Shown in pieces: positions 24,793-36,515 of a DNA stretch of 64,000 bases (the first letter of the stretch is position 1; the number at the start of each line of letters is the position of its first letter). The position numbers and the translations under genes are program-made. Origin of the DNA: Perkinsus olseni (Eukaryota > Perkinsozoa > Perkinsida > Perkinsidae); assembly GCA_013115135.1 (NCBI GenBank), contig JABANP010000001.1:310001-374000 (forward strand), in the 5' to 3' direction. The notes under the pieces were generated by a model. That model was not told the origin of the DNA. It was given only the letters and a program-made list of their open reading frames with translations, and made no database searches.

Positions 24793-24966
24793 GTAGGGAT
24801 TAGCAGGCCAGTGCTTATCGATAGAATTACAACCAACTGAACGAAGACGACAGGAGAATCACTCGGGAACCCCACCCGAAGCACAGCTCGGTTGCCATCG
24901 AGAAACTGCGCAAGTGATAATAAATATTGACGATGTTGATGCTGAAACAAATATAGCGGTCCCCGA

Positions 24967-26858
24967 CTATTGCTGCTGCTGCTGCTGGCCCGACAACGCT
25001 CGTTCCGGACTGGAAGGGGAGCTGAACGAGAGAACCACGTGTGGCGGTGTACCGACCCCGTAAGCCCGTACTACCTCAGTTGTTGTTGCTGCCCTTTGGC
25101 GTCGGCCAAAGGCTGGGCAGGTAGCTGCGAGGCAGGAGTATAGGAGCCGTAATAGTAGTACCCCGTCTGTGGTGACGGCCATTGCTGCTGCTGTTGTTGG
25201 TGAGGTTGAACCGTACGCGCCGAGTAAGGGCCAGGCTGCTGAGCACTAGGGCTCTGCTGAGGCATCAGCGGTGGGGCACCGTACGGCTGTGGTGCCTCGG
25301 TAGGATACTGGTGTTGGTCGATAGCCCCCTGAGGTCTATAGTATTGGGGCTGCGCCGGTACTGCACTCGAAGGGGCACCCGCCGGAACAGGCTGTCCTTG
25401 ATGGACCACAGGGGAAGCGGTGATGGGGATTGACGAAGAAGCGGATAGCTGGCTGGCTGAGGTCTGGGGACCCACAGGGGAGCCCTGTATGATGGCCTGT
25501 GGACTACTAGCCTGCTGCAGTGAAGGGACCGATGCCGCCGCCACCTGCACTACAGGGCCTGGGTGGTACGGTTGCTGGAGATTAGCCTGGGCACCAGGGA
25601 TCATGCTTGCTGAGCCCATGTCCGCATGTAGAGATCCCACCGGGGATGAGGCGTTAGCGGCCGGCGACGAGGCTCCTTGTGGCTGAGCCACACCTAACTC
25701 CTCCTGCCCAGCTACACCTTGTACAGCCATAGGCGACTGCTGCTGTTGTGGCGGTGCCCCTTGTACAGCCATAGGCGACTGCTGCTGCTGCTGTTGTTGT
25801 GGCGGTGCCCCTTGTACAGCCATAGGCGACTGCTGCTGTTGTGGCGGTCCTCCTTGTACAGCCATAGGCGACTGCTGCTGTTGTGGCGGTGCCCCTTGTA
25901 CAGCCATAGGCGACTGCTGCTGTTGTGGCGGTGCCCCTTGTACAGCCATAGGCGACTGCTGCTGCTGCTGCTGCTGTTGTGGTGGTCCTCCTTGTACAGC
26001 CATAGGCGACTGCTGCTGTTGCTGTGGCGGTGCTCCTTGTACAGCCATAGGCGACTGCTGCTGCTGTTGTGGCGGTGCCCCTTGTCCAGGCATGGGCTGT
26101 TGTTGTTGATAATAATACGCTTGCTGCTCTCCAAGAGCCCAAGCCTGTTGTTGTTGTCCACTATAAGCCCCATACTGTGGTCCCCAGAGCTGGAGGGATA
26201 TACCCCTGCGGCAGACCACTGGTATCGCCGCCTGCTGGAGCCAGTGCATCGAATGCCTCGAACGGGTTGCTATCACTATCGCCACCCATACCACTCCCTG
26301 CCCCCATCTGCCCTTCATTACCGCCCATACCAGCCCCTTGCTCGGCACCTCCTTGGCCAACAGCTGCACCAGCAACACCGCCGGCCGCTGCTGACCCCCA
26401 GACATCAGGGCTATCGAAAGATATCATGTCCGGTGCGGCGGGCTGGGGCGCCGCACTCGTTGAGGGCTCGTCAGGGAACGTCGGCATTTGTGTGTTAAAA
26501 AATGCGTTCTCAGCAGCATCCACTTGCTGCTTATAATCGTCCCGGTGACCCATCCTAGCCGCCAAGTCTGTGTGCGGCGGGATCTGTGGGTTCTCGTCTT
26601 CGCTCTGACAGAAGATTGTTCGAAGTTGACCCATTTTGCATCTTGCCAGCTTCAACCTACAGATTCATCTTCACTGGAGGAATCATCATCGACTCCAGCT
26701 TGAGCCCGAAGCAGCGCGACTTGCTTTTGCATCTCCCGGTACCTAATAGGCACACCCCGATCCCACAGTTCTGCATGATTTCCGGAAATTTTGGTATGAG
26801 ACCTACTCATCATCATTCGTCTCGTTAGCTTTTCTCTTCTCCGCCATTCGTCTCTCAT
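24967..26858 (-). CDS. Gln/Pro-rich tandem-repeat protein
   Basis: It starts MRDEWRRREKLTRR with a charged N-terminal helix (RYREMQKQVALLRAQAG). An acidic exon follows and then a Gly/Ala-rich region holding an NPF motif (SNPFEAFDAL). The second half is a repeat array (QSPMAVQGAPPQQQ units) followed by Tyr/Pro/Gln-rich sequence. The array frame ends near 25071, and a last exon (SPERALSGQQQQQQ) can be spliced in phase to stop at 24967. Between the NPF region and the array the frame moves by one base near 26205; a 58-67-nt in-phase intron (donor after GGDxx, acceptor near 26221) could explain it. NPF motifs bind EH domains in endocytosis, so an endocytic adaptor is possible but unproven. Confidence 0.55.
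25721..26090 (-). repeat. Coding minisatellite, about 8 units of 39-51 bases
   Basis: Each unit is a fixed core (ccataggcgactgctgctg on the plus strand, with ttgtacag before it) plus a variable number of CTG triplets. Size changes are in steps of three, so the protein repeat (SPMAVQG, then A/G-PP, then a Gln run) stays in frame. Confidence 0.95.
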
Positions 26859-26905
26859 AGTACCTGCATAACCCAGTCACTATCAACAGGAGAATCTTAG
26901 GTCGA

Positions 26906-27440
26906 CTACTGTCGAAGACGGATGGCCTGCTCTCGCTTTCCCCTGGCCGTGTAAGCGTAGAACGGCACCGTGTCGATGAGCAGGTCCCATCGATCAGGGT
27001 ACCGAGATGGGACTATCTTGAAGTAATGGCCCTGGAACTTGAAGGCGTAACTGCACAGCGGCCGTTTCCAAAGCCTAATGGCCCGTCCACGCAAGGGCTA
27101 CCTGAACTTGCCAGACTTCTGAACTTGCATGGTTTGTTCGTAGCCATTGAGGACGACTCTGTACTTGTCACTGCGCCACGAAACGAACAGGTTTACCAGG
27201 TAACTCTAAGGATAGCGACTACTGACTGTACTAAACCGGACCGAGTGGCCCCTACAGTACTACCTGGCCGCCTATCTCGAACCGCCAAGTGTACCTGCAC
27301 GGTGCGGGATGAGGGAGGACTCCCAAGGGGCCAGGGGACTACTTGGTTTTGGAACTGGATATGACCGACCCGACGTCCTCAGTCTCGTAAGATACCGCCG
27401 TAATCTCATCATCGGCGGGATTGGCGGTGGGCGATGACAT
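26906..27440 (-). CDS. FAIM-like protein (Fas apoptotic inhibitory molecule fold)
   Basis: Four exons fit one frame. MSSPTANPADDE begins at ATG 27440; then YTWRFEIGGQ, then SYLVNLFVSWRSDKYRVVLNG, then the last exon SYAFKFQGHYFKIVPSRYPD, ending IRLRQ at 26906. The WxFEI-G...V.L..SW.S.K..V..NG...GHxFKI pattern is that of the FAIM beta-sandwich repeat. Animal FAIM1 is cytosolic and linked to stress tolerance and prevention of protein aggregation; other eukaryotes keep it without Fas signalling. The fold assignment is by eye. At about 130 residues it is shorter than human FAIM1 (179). Confidence 0.6.
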
Positions 27441-27830
27441 TGCTGGCCCTCAAACAGGAACAAAATTGGACCTATCCGAGTTTGGCAAGGACGATGGAAA
27501 GATACCCCAACACCTCCGTTGGGTCCGATAAGTTGAAAGCACTACAACACCACAATCGTTTAATGGGAACGAACATCTGTTTCGCGGCGCGCGGTCAATC
27601 GTCCTGCAAGGCTGTCGCAGGCAGCCGCCGGTACTACCCCGAACCGGCTCCGTATCTTACTCCGACCTCTCCTTCAACGGCTACCGGTTTATCGTCGCAG
27701 TGGACACCAACGCCTTACGAACGCCTCCCAGAGAAGCGGCCCGTCATTCGCCTACTGATGGCTTCTCACAGACGCTTCAGCTCGCCTTGACCATAGCGAC
27801 CAGCCCCAACGCCTCTACCCGGTTAGAACT
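27441..27830 (+). other. Possible degenerate plus-strand frame
   Basis: A frame on the plus strand reads GTKLDLSEFGKDDGKIP, meets one TAA near 27525, and continues through SVSYSDLSFNGYRFIVAVD into the inverted-repeat element. The composition is protein-like, but there is no domain, start or splice logic. It may be the broken host sequence of the element that follows, or antisense noise of the FAIM-like gene. Confidence 0.2.
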
Positions 27831-28907
27831 GGGGCCGTATGCGGATACTGATTCGAGGGGTGAGTCAGATTTTTTCCTCAGAGAAAAAAATCACACAGTG
27901 AGTAATACGCCGTGATTCAGTGATTTTTTACTCCAGAGTACGAAATCAGAATCTTTCGAGCTTGAGTTGAATCTCGACCGTGATTCAAAAATCAGAAGCC
28001 GATTTTTTGCTTGATTTTTACTCAGAACCTCTGATTCAAAATCAGATGGTCAATTCGCGGTATCGCTCGATCACTAAATTGAATCACCCACTTGAGGCGG
28101 AATATGGGAAGTGGGTTAGCGCTCGCCAAAACGAGCGATCCAGCGACTTAGACAATTTCGTTGTTCATTGCCCAAAATGTCGGATGGCGGAAAGCCCTTG
28201 GGGCCTTCTTCCGCGAATCACGACTCTTAATGCCTCGGGGAATTTGGTGTAGCGGATAACAACTTAAACCGTTGTCCACTCCACCCATGTTCAATTCTCA
28301 GAGCGACCATTACCGATGCCAAGCCAGTGCGGGAAAATTGCATGAATACTCAGCCTGGAGAATCTGAATCAGCCTTCGGTACCGGGGGTCCGGACCCCCG
28401 GTACGAATCAAGCGAAATTAACGTGCAAAAATGGGGATACTCAAGACGCGAGTATGATTCGGCATCACACGCTGAGTAAAAATGTGATTCTGAATCTGCG
28501 GCGTTCTCGAGTTGAGTAAAATACTCACGAGTATGAGTTTTGAATCACAATCACCTTGAAAAAATCTAGGATCATGATTCTTACTCACTGGGTTGAGTAA
28601 ATACTCTGACTCATTGATTCAGAATCAGAATCAGTGGCTGAGTATGATTCTGAATCAGGAATCATGATTCTGAATCAAGAATCAGAATCAACGCTCGAGA
28701 AAAATCAGGAATCAGGAATCATACTCACGAATCCTGAATCTGAATCTGGAATCAGTAATCATACTCACGAATCATGAATCTTACTCATGAATACGGAATC
28801 TGAATCAACACTTGCGAATCATGGTGTGAGTTGAATCAAAATCGGAAATCAGATAGTGAGTTGAATCAGTGCCTGTGATTCTCGAATCAGTATCCGCATA
28901 CGGCCCC
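27831..28907. mobile_element. 1,077-bp element with perfect 27-bp terminal inverted repeats
   Basis: The left end 27831-27857 (ggggccgtatgcggatactg then attcgag) is the exact reverse complement of the right end 28881-28907. The interior has no coding frame. Most of it is short runs built from GATTC, GAATC, ACTCA and TGAGT, with a perfect 26-bp palindrome near the middle (28379-28404). This fits a foldback or MITE-like non-autonomous DNA element. No clear target-site duplication is seen at the ends. Confidence 0.7.
28379..28404. repeat. Perfect 26-bp palindrome
   Basis: Symmetric about tccgga, reading gtaccggggg on the outer arm. It lies 22 bases from the exact centre of the inverted-repeat element. 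Confidence 0.9.
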
Positions 28908-29028
28908 TGTTTGGATGACCCAGAGGTAAGGGTCACAGATAACGATCGCGCCCGCCATTCTGATCGATTAGGTTTCACCGGACAGTGTAAGTACAGTGAT
29001 GACCATGACTTCCCAATAATTTGTCATT

Positions 29029-30645
29029 ATGTCTAGTACAAGTACTAATAAACGTACCCGTCACGTCCCTGAGTACATATGGTTCCTGCTGTATCGGATT
29101 GTGAATGCTCTATTAATAAGCACCTACAGCAGCGCTGATGAGTACTGGCAGTCCATAGAGGTGTCCCACTACCTTGTCTTTGGTAAGGGGTACCTCACTT
29201 GGGAATGGCAACCTGAAGTTGCCTTAAGGTCCTCCTTAATGCCCCTCTTATATGTGCCTTACTACTGGGTGTTGAAGGTAACGGGACTGGACGGCCGTTG
29301 GCTGATAGCCTACGGGCCGAGAGTCTTCGTACAGGCCCCCTTGGCAGCATTAGCCGACTTTTGCTTCTCTAAAACCGCATCGATCCTTCTGGAGCCAGCA
29401 CTGGCAAGGACTGCCTTGGTACTGTGGCTCAGCAACTGGTTCATTCTCTCGATGCTAACCAGGACCTTCGCCAACAGCGTCGAGACCGCCCTTTACTGCA
29501 TTATAATGTACGCTTTACTCCAATGGACCAGGCAGCCCAGAAAATACCAATTTCTCTTCCTCTCAACGGTCCTTTCGGCGGCGTCAGTGCTGATACGTCC
29601 GACCAGCGCTACCTCTCTGGCGCCCTTGCTGGCGTTTAACTGCGTCTACGTGTTGTCCTACACCAGGCAATGGTGGCTGCTTCCGGTATGTGTTGGTATT
29701 GGCCTGGGGACCATGGCGTGCATAGGATATCTTGACAGCGTTCTGCTGTATAATGGGAGCCTGCGAGGAGCTCTTACTTGGTTCAACTTTGCGGAATTCA
29801 ATTTCATCAACGACTTTGGAAAGCTGTACGGCGATGATCACTCTTGGCTATGGTAAGAAGCCTCTCCGTCGTGAGTCTTCTTTCCCTTATACTGCTTCAG
29901 GTACTTCGTTGCTGGCATTCCTCTATTACTGCTCAACCACATAGTACCGTTACTTCGATCGTTGTGGGAGGGTACCTACCGGCCCCTTATGGACAAGCGT
30001 TTTACGCTCTCACTGGCCCTATCCTGGTTGGTATCTTTACCGCTGCTGTCCTTGGCAAGTCACAAGGAGCTACGCTTTATTATGCCTACTGTACCAGTAT
30101 TGTGTCTAGTGGTAGCTCCTGCTGTTGGTCCTATTAGAGGTGGCATTCAAGGTCTGTTCAAGAAGACATGGCCGCACTTACTGGTGGCCTTGGTAGCTCT
30201 TCGGTGGCATCAGTATGGTCCTGATGTTGTTATGTCGGAGCTGTCGAGGCAGGTGGCCCCTGGCGATAGCGTGAGGTTCCTTACGCCGTGTCACGCGACG
30301 CCGTTCACAACGCACGTGCATGGGACTGGGATATCGTCGATGGACATACTCGACTGTTCTCCGCCATTAAAGGAGTTGGCTGCGGGGATCGAACCTGGGT
30401 TGAATGAGCGGGACGCCTTCTTCGCGGACCCTCAGGCTTATGTGGAGAACAAGACTCGTGGGTACGACTGGCTGGTTGTGTGGGGTGGTGCTGTTCGTCG
30501 AGAGGACAACGGTCTGGCGCGGTGGTTGGAGGAGGACGGCGACTATGACTTCGTAGAGAGCATCGGTGATGGTATGATCAATGATGGTCCTTATGGCTTC
30601 GAGTTTTGGCCGACTTTTGAACTATATCATCATCATAATGACTAG
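29029..30645 (+). CDS. PIGB: GPI mannosyltransferase III (PIG-B/GPI10, GT22 family)
   Basis: Two exons (29029-29852, 29901-30645) with a 48-nt phase-2 intron give about 522 residues. The GT22 signature is clear: SADEYWQSIEVSHYLVFG with the catalytic Asp-Glu, then GYLTWEW, several membrane helices, HKELRFIMP, and the PIG-B type C-terminal lumenal region (FLTPCHATPFTTHVHG, then DCSPPL and YDWLVVWG). The enzyme adds the third mannose to GPI anchors in the ER membrane, so the organism makes GPI-anchored surface proteins. Part of the region after DCSPPL (30378-30398) is an exact B-box match read through as AAGIEPG; see findings. Confidence 0.92.
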
Positions 30646-31104
30646 CAGCATCAGCAGTAGTATTCCGTGTCCTGTAGGGCTTGTTGTTGACTTTCATGTT
30701 TTCCGTGATGACAGTGCGGTTTATAGTGGAGGACGCCAATGGAGGGTAGGGAGGGCTGTCGTTTTCAGATGGCGAAGACATACCGCGACTGGTCGGATAG
30801 CGCAATACGGGTTGCATAGATGGTGATATTATTTGGTGGATAGTATTTCGATAAGGTGGCTCTTGATGATTCCAGAAGTCAAGATACCATGCCGTAGGTG
30901 GGTGTATGGTGAATAGTCCTTCTGTGCTTGTTGGGGTTGTCTTCCTAGATGCTGTAGGTTCCCCAGCATGTAGGATTTTTCCCTTTTTCATCAGAATCGG
31001 TGTCCATCGCAGTGCGTATTACCGATATATGATGGCGTGATTGGTCGGTTAAATACGACATTGACCTGTTGCTCGGCAGTTTGATTGTGTCGTCTGTCCC
31101 CTTA
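30646..31104. other. Intergenic stretch, about 460 bases
   Basis: It lies between two plus-strand genes. Open frames here lack domains or splice support. Confidence 0.5.
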
Positions 31105-32752
31105 TGGATGCATCAGAGGAGGCCCCTCCAGCAGAGACAGTAGACCAAGTGGAGCCGGAGCGGCCGGCGAAGAAGCCGCGGAAGAGTTGGAATGAGCTAG
31201 CAGTAAAAACGAAGAGTAATCCGAATGAAGGTGGCGGCCTTTTGGAGGTAGGTAGACGGATCCCTTGTTCTTAGCGGAGCGAAGCAGGATTCTTTTTTTC
31301 AGTTTACCGGTCTCATGCCCCATTTATCAGCGACAGCATGCGCTGCGACCACTGAATACGTAGTGGGCATGGGCTCTCGTTATTGCCATAGTTGTGGAAG
31401 CTTGCTGGCGAGACACCGTGTCGGCGTGAGGGGAAGTATGCGACCGGTAGGGGCTTCTTCGATCTTCGGTGGGGTCGGTTTGGTATTCATTGTCGCCTGT
31501 TTTCAGCGGCCAGCAGGTGTCGAGAAATTCCTGTCCCTCTTCTGTCGATTGAGGAATGCTCGGGTGACGGTTATGGCGCTGGCACTGGGCGAGCTTGTGA
31601 AGGGCAAGGACGAGTATAAGATACTTAGAGAGGTTAAGCGTCAACTGAGCGACATCTCGCGAGAGGTCGAAGATTTGCCGGACAGTAAGATTCGCTTTCG
31701 GCCGCCTTCCTGCTATGACTGAGGTTCTTGTTAGCTAACTCCAAGCCGAGGCTGGTGAGCGCGTTGAAGGAGGCCTTAGAGCCTTTGGAGGAGATGCCCG
31801 CCAGAAAGGAAGATGACGACGAGGAGGAGGACGAGCAGACTGGTGGCGTTGATATTGAATGCGTGAAGAAGTCGGTGGAGGTGGCCCTCAACCTTGACGG
31901 AGCTTACTTCTGGATGTACTACATGTGCACTATGGTAGGGGTGGTTGACGGGGTTCGATAGGGGAGGATGGCTCGTCTGTTAGTCATTCGAGCACGGTCA
32001 TCGCTTGGCTTCCGGCGGCCCGTCTTTGGCGTTGCCGCCGCCATTGGAGTACTACACGGTATGGTGTCTCCTGGCCGAGGAGGATGTCGACAGACAGGAG
32101 AAGTTGGGCTCGGTGTTGAGCCAGTGGACTGAGAAGAAACAGCGGCATCTGGGTGATGCTGAGAGGGGTATTATCGAGGAAGCCAATCGTAAGTGGGTGC
32201 CTGTTGTATAATGCGATGAGGATTTAGACAAGCGCTGAGCTCATGCGTTATCGTCGTTATTGGACCTAGATAGTCCGGCAGTCCTTCGAGCTGGCAGTCT
32301 TTTCTGTTTTGTAGGTATCCTTGATGGTCCGTCGTTCGATACAGCGACCTGTAAGAATCCTCTCTGGTCTATCCAGTGCATCCGCTGGGTTGAATCACAA
32401 CGTGTCTCGCATGCTTTGATGCAGGGCCAGAAGCTGGATACCTGGGACACACTTGTAGGGTTGGGATGTCGACTTGCGAGAGGTGCTAGCAAGATGTTGC
32501 CTTGGCTATCAGCCAGAATATGCGGACACTGCCGTTGGTCGTCCGACTCTCGCCGTGTAGGGTGATTGTTGCTCAGGTTCCATCTGGTATGGGTACCCGC
32601 TCGGGCGAGACACAGACCCTCAAGCAGGGAGATCCTCTCCTGCCTAGCAAGGTACTACACCAATGCCCTGGTGGCGGCCGGTGACCTCCTTCATGTGTTA
32701 GATTCTGTCGGACTGGGTTGATGCTACTCGAGACTACATGTGCCATATGTAA
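31105..32752 (+). CDS. Multi-exon protein of unknown function
   Basis: It starts MDASEEAPPAETVDQVEPE with a Lys/Arg patch (ERPAKKPRKSWNEL). In-phase exons then include EFTGLMPHLSATACAATTEY, RPAGVEKFLSLFCRLRNARV, a helical block (ALALGELVKGKDEYKILREV, then KRQLSDISREVEDLP), an acidic stretch (KEDDDEEEDEQTGG), LEYYTVWCLLAEEDVDRQEK, and a Trp/Cys-containing exon (NPLWSIQCIRWVESQ). The proposed end is SDWVDATRDYMCHM at 32752. Intron ends after 32000 are uncertain and the last exons could be a second gene. No family recognised. Confidence 0.45.
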
Positions 32753-32798
32753 TAGTCAAAGCTGTTTCGCTTCGCTCCGCTAAGTTTTGTTTCCCTCC

Positions 32799-34014
32799 AT
32801 GGCCGACCTTAGATACGCCTATGCAACTCCTACTGAGTCAGCCTTGGATCTCCTTTCCGACTTCGTGCCCGGAGGTGTCGTGGAGGTTGGCAGTGGCACT
32901 GGCTACTGGGCTAAGCTACTACGAGATCGTCGAGTGAGTGCTGTTTTGTCCGAGGCCCTCGGTAGAGTTGGTCTCTGTCTAGGTAGAGGTGCTGGCCTTG
33001 GATAAGAACCCTCCCGATCATCAGGCCAATGCCTATCACGGTCGATGTAGACCTCACACGGAGGTCAAGAAAGGCGTAGGCTCAGCAGCACCTGTCCTTG
33101 CCTCTATCAACGTTTCTTTGCCTTCAGAACGCTACGGACCTGGAGTCCCTGTCGCCGATGGAGTACCCTAAGCTCATGCTGTGCTATCCGCCTCCTCAGG
33201 AGCACATGGCGGCCGAGGCGGTAGGCGGGGAGGGAGGACTGGTGGCATGGATGGAAGCTGTTGTTACGTGTCAGATTGGCAACTTTAAAGGGGACTACGT
33301 CTTCCATATCGGCGAGTGGTTTGGTGACACGGGGTCCTTGGCGATGCAGAAGGCTTTGGGCCAAAGCTTTAGGATGATTAGAAGAGAGCCTCTTCCCAAC
33401 TGGCCCAGTAAGCAGGCCACTGCTGATATGGGTGTTGGAAGAGCTTATGGTCGTCAGGCACTAGCTATGAGATGACTATTTGGAAACGGAGGTCGAAGGA
33501 CGACCAAGGCGAGAACGCCCTCCCAGCAGTAGCATGTAAGCCCCTTCGTAGCTGGATAAGACTCACTGTTGGCTCTGTCGACAGGCTCCCATTGTGGCGG
33601 CAGGGCACAGGTCCGGTGTCGAATCACATGCGAGATAGCGTAGGTTGGTTTGTATGGTAGTATCGGGCTATCTGCCTTGTAAGGTACTGTAACAAGGAGG
33701 AGTGTCTGGATGCCTGTAGGAGTAAGCATCGGACCTTGATGGCGTTTAAGATGGTAAGGAGGGCGGCGACCATGCTCCAAGTAGCATGGCCGTAGTACGT
33801 CTTAAGTCCGGCCCTGCAACTAGTGTTGGTGCGATTTATCCCGATGTTAATGCGGCCATGACTGTTCGTACATTAGCAAGTCTAGTTTCATCTCCTCTGC
33901 CTTGTAGATCGGCTGTGGTGTGATTTCCCTTCCAAGGTACCGGTACACAAGAAGCTGATGGACAGTCTGAAACTGAGCAACAAGCAAGTACTTCGGAAGC
34001 TGAGACGCCGCTGA
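32799..34014 (+). CDS. Methyltransferase-like protein with C-terminal MYND zinc finger
   Basis: It starts MADLRYAYATPTESALDLLS. An SAM-type glycine loop follows (GGVVEVGSGTGYWAKLLRD), split by an intron from RRVEVLALDKNPPD. The LMLCYPPPQEHMA and YVFHIGEWFGDTG blocks are typical of a protist methyltransferase-like family. Small introns then assemble a MYND finger: C-S-H-C, GGRAQVRC, TCEIAYCNKEEC, then DACRSKH, with all Cys/His ligands present. MYND fingers bind Pro-rich peptides, so this may recruit the enzyme-like domain to partners. The end is unsure: either a TAG at about 33797 or a further exon (KVPVHKKLMDSLKLSNK) reaching 34014. Catalysis is not proven. Confidence 0.65.
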
Positions 34015-34184
34015 CTCTTACCTTCCAGTGGGTCGCCTTGATGGGGCCTGCGAACGTAAAAGCAATTTACCATCACCCTATACGATGTACATTAACGATG
34101 TTTTCTTTCTGAGCCGTGTGAGTCTTCCGCTGCTGTTGGTGAAAGGGCGGTTCGTTAGTGTCCTGGTTAGTGTTAGCTGCCCGT

Positions 34185-36279
34185 ATGGCCACCAACCTTG
34201 CTGACCAACCGCCCAACAAGAAGACTAAGATCATGACGGCTCAAGTCGAACAGCTGGCTATTGATACGATCAGGTGAGGGGATGGTACTTGACAGGAGTC
34301 TCGGAGACGACGTCCTTCCTTGCAGAGTTACTGCGGCAGAGATGGTCCAGAAGGCCAAGTCTGGTCATCCCGGCGCCCCAATGGGTTGTGCTCCGATAGG
34401 CCACGCCTTGTACGCTCACGTTATGAAGTACAACGCCTCCAACCCCCACTGGTGGAACAGAGATCGATTCGTCCTGTCTAATGGCCACGGCTGTGCCCTG
34501 CAGTACGTGCTCATGCATCTTGCCGGCTACAAGGACGTCGATGTGGACCAGCTGAAGAACTTCCGTCAGTTGGGCTCGAGGACTGCTGGCCATCCCGAGC
34601 GGCATCTTTTGGAAGGGGTGGAGGTCAGCACTGGTCCTCTCGGTCAGGGTATCTCTAATGCCGTTGGTCTCGCCATTGCCGCTGGGCATATGGCAGCTAG
34701 GTACAACCGTGAGGGCTACGAGATCTTCAATAACTACACCTTCGCCATTTGTGGTGATGGTTGCCTTGAGGAGGGGGTCAGCTCGGAGTCCTGTGCCCTG
34801 GCTGGTCACCTTGGTCTTGGTCGTCTTATTGTGTTGTATGATGATAATAAGATCACTATTGATGGCACCACTGATATCGCCTTTACTGAGGACGTTAGTA
34901 AGAGGTTTGAGGGCATGCATTGGCAGGTCCTTGAGGTCGCCAATGGGGACAGCGATCTTGCCGATATTCTGGCCAAGATCGAGGAGGCTAAGAAGTGCAC
35001 GGACAAGCCCACCATCATCAAAGTCAATACCACCATCGGCTTTGGCTCCTCTAAGCAGGGTACCTCCAAGGTTCACGGTGCCCCTCTAGGTGATGACGAT
35101 TTGGCTAATGTTAAGAAGGAGTTTGGCTTCGACCCCGAGAAGCATTTCGAGATTCCTGCCGAAGTCCTAAGTCTGTACAAGAGCGTTCTGGCTCGCGGCC
35201 AACAGGCCAACAAGGAGTGGGATGCCCTCTTCGCCGAGTATGGCCAGGCCTATCCCACTGAGCATGCTGAGCTCGTCAGGCGAGCTAAGGGCGAGCTGCC
35301 GATTGACTTGGACGAACACGTGCCGAAGTATCGGGTGGGTGATAAGGCGAAGGCTACTCGTGTGACCAGTGGTGAGGTCCTGGATGCTCTGATGAAGCGC
35401 CTTCCGGAGATCATCGGTGGCTCGGCTGACCTCACCGCCTCTAATATGACCAATATGGGCAAGCTCCCCATCATGAGCAGCAAGGCTATGCAAAACCGTT
35501 ACATTGAGTTTGGCGTCCGTGAGCACGGCATGGCGGCCATGCTCAACGGTATCCACGCCTATGGTGGCTTCCTTCCCTTTGGTGCAACCTTCGTCAACTT
35601 CATTGGGTACTGTTGGGGCGCCATCAGACTGTCCTGCCTGTCGGAGCAGCAGGTTCTCTATGTGATGACGCACGACTCTATCGACCTGGGTGAGGATGGT
35701 CCGACGCATCAGCCCGTCGAGATCCTTCCGCTGCTGCGCAGTACTCCTAACATGACCACCATCAGACCGTGTGATGGTCGGGAGACTGTTGGGGCCTACA
35801 TGGCTTACTTGAAGAACAAGAGTGGTCCAACTACTCTCATCCTTAGTCGTTCCGGTCTACCTACTTTCGACCACTCCTCGCCCGAAGGGACTCTCAAGGG
35901 GGCCTACATTATTGATGATTTCACTGGTACGGGCGGTAAGAAGGTGATCATCATCGCCAGCGGCACTGAGGTCCTCCAGGCAGTGGAGGCTAAGAAGTTG
36001 CTCTCAGAGCAGGGCGTTGATGCTCGGGTTGTCTCCATGCCCTCCTGGAACCTCTTCGACAAGCAAATAGACGACTATAAAAAGGTGGTCTTCCCTGATG
36101 GTGTTAAGCGTTTGATGGTTGAGGCTAGCAGCCCTCTCGGCTTCGAAAGATACGCTGATGACTGGATCGCCATGACCACCTTTGGTGCCTCGGCGCCGGG
36201 TAATAAGGTTAAGGCTCACTTTGGGTTCACTGCTGAGAACATCTGTATGAGGGCCAAGAGGCTTGTCGCCTCCTCCTGA
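34185..36279 (+). CDS. TKT: Transketolase
   Basis: Two exons (34185-34273, 34326-36279) encode about 680 residues. The thiamine-diphosphate domain shows KSGHPGAPMGCAPIGHALY, EVSTGPLGQGISNAVGLA and the cofactor loop CGDGCLEEGVSSE...DDN. The pyrimidine domain shows GVREHGMAAMLNGI and HDSIDLGEDGPTHQPVE, and the C-terminal domain ends HFGFTAENICMRAKRL. It moves two-carbon units between sugar phosphates in the pentose phosphate pathway. No organelle-targeting peptide is visible, so it is probably cytosolic. The only intron (52 nt) lies right after the N-terminal helix. Strong use of C-ending codons suggests high expression. Confidence 0.97.
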
Positions 36280-36515
36280 GGAGCACCGTGCTGAGAGTAT
36301 CATGTTAAAGTGTTTACATGTCGTCGAAAGCTTATGATGATGATAACCGACTGAATATCCATCACTACTACTACTGAGTGGCTCAACGCCAGTAATGTTA
36401 TTTTCAGAGAAATGGTTTTTCGTTGGCGACCTGGGATGAGCACGGTTAGAGCTGTTGCTACTTCTCTCAGTTCCACTTCTGTTGCTGTGTTGCTCTTGTT
36501 TATACTACCATCATC

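Noticed and set aside
26195..26215. A further +1 break at GGGG in the Gln-rich repeat protein
   Set aside because: A 58-67-nt in-phase intron with an acceptor near 26221 explains the frame change, so it was not counted with the others.
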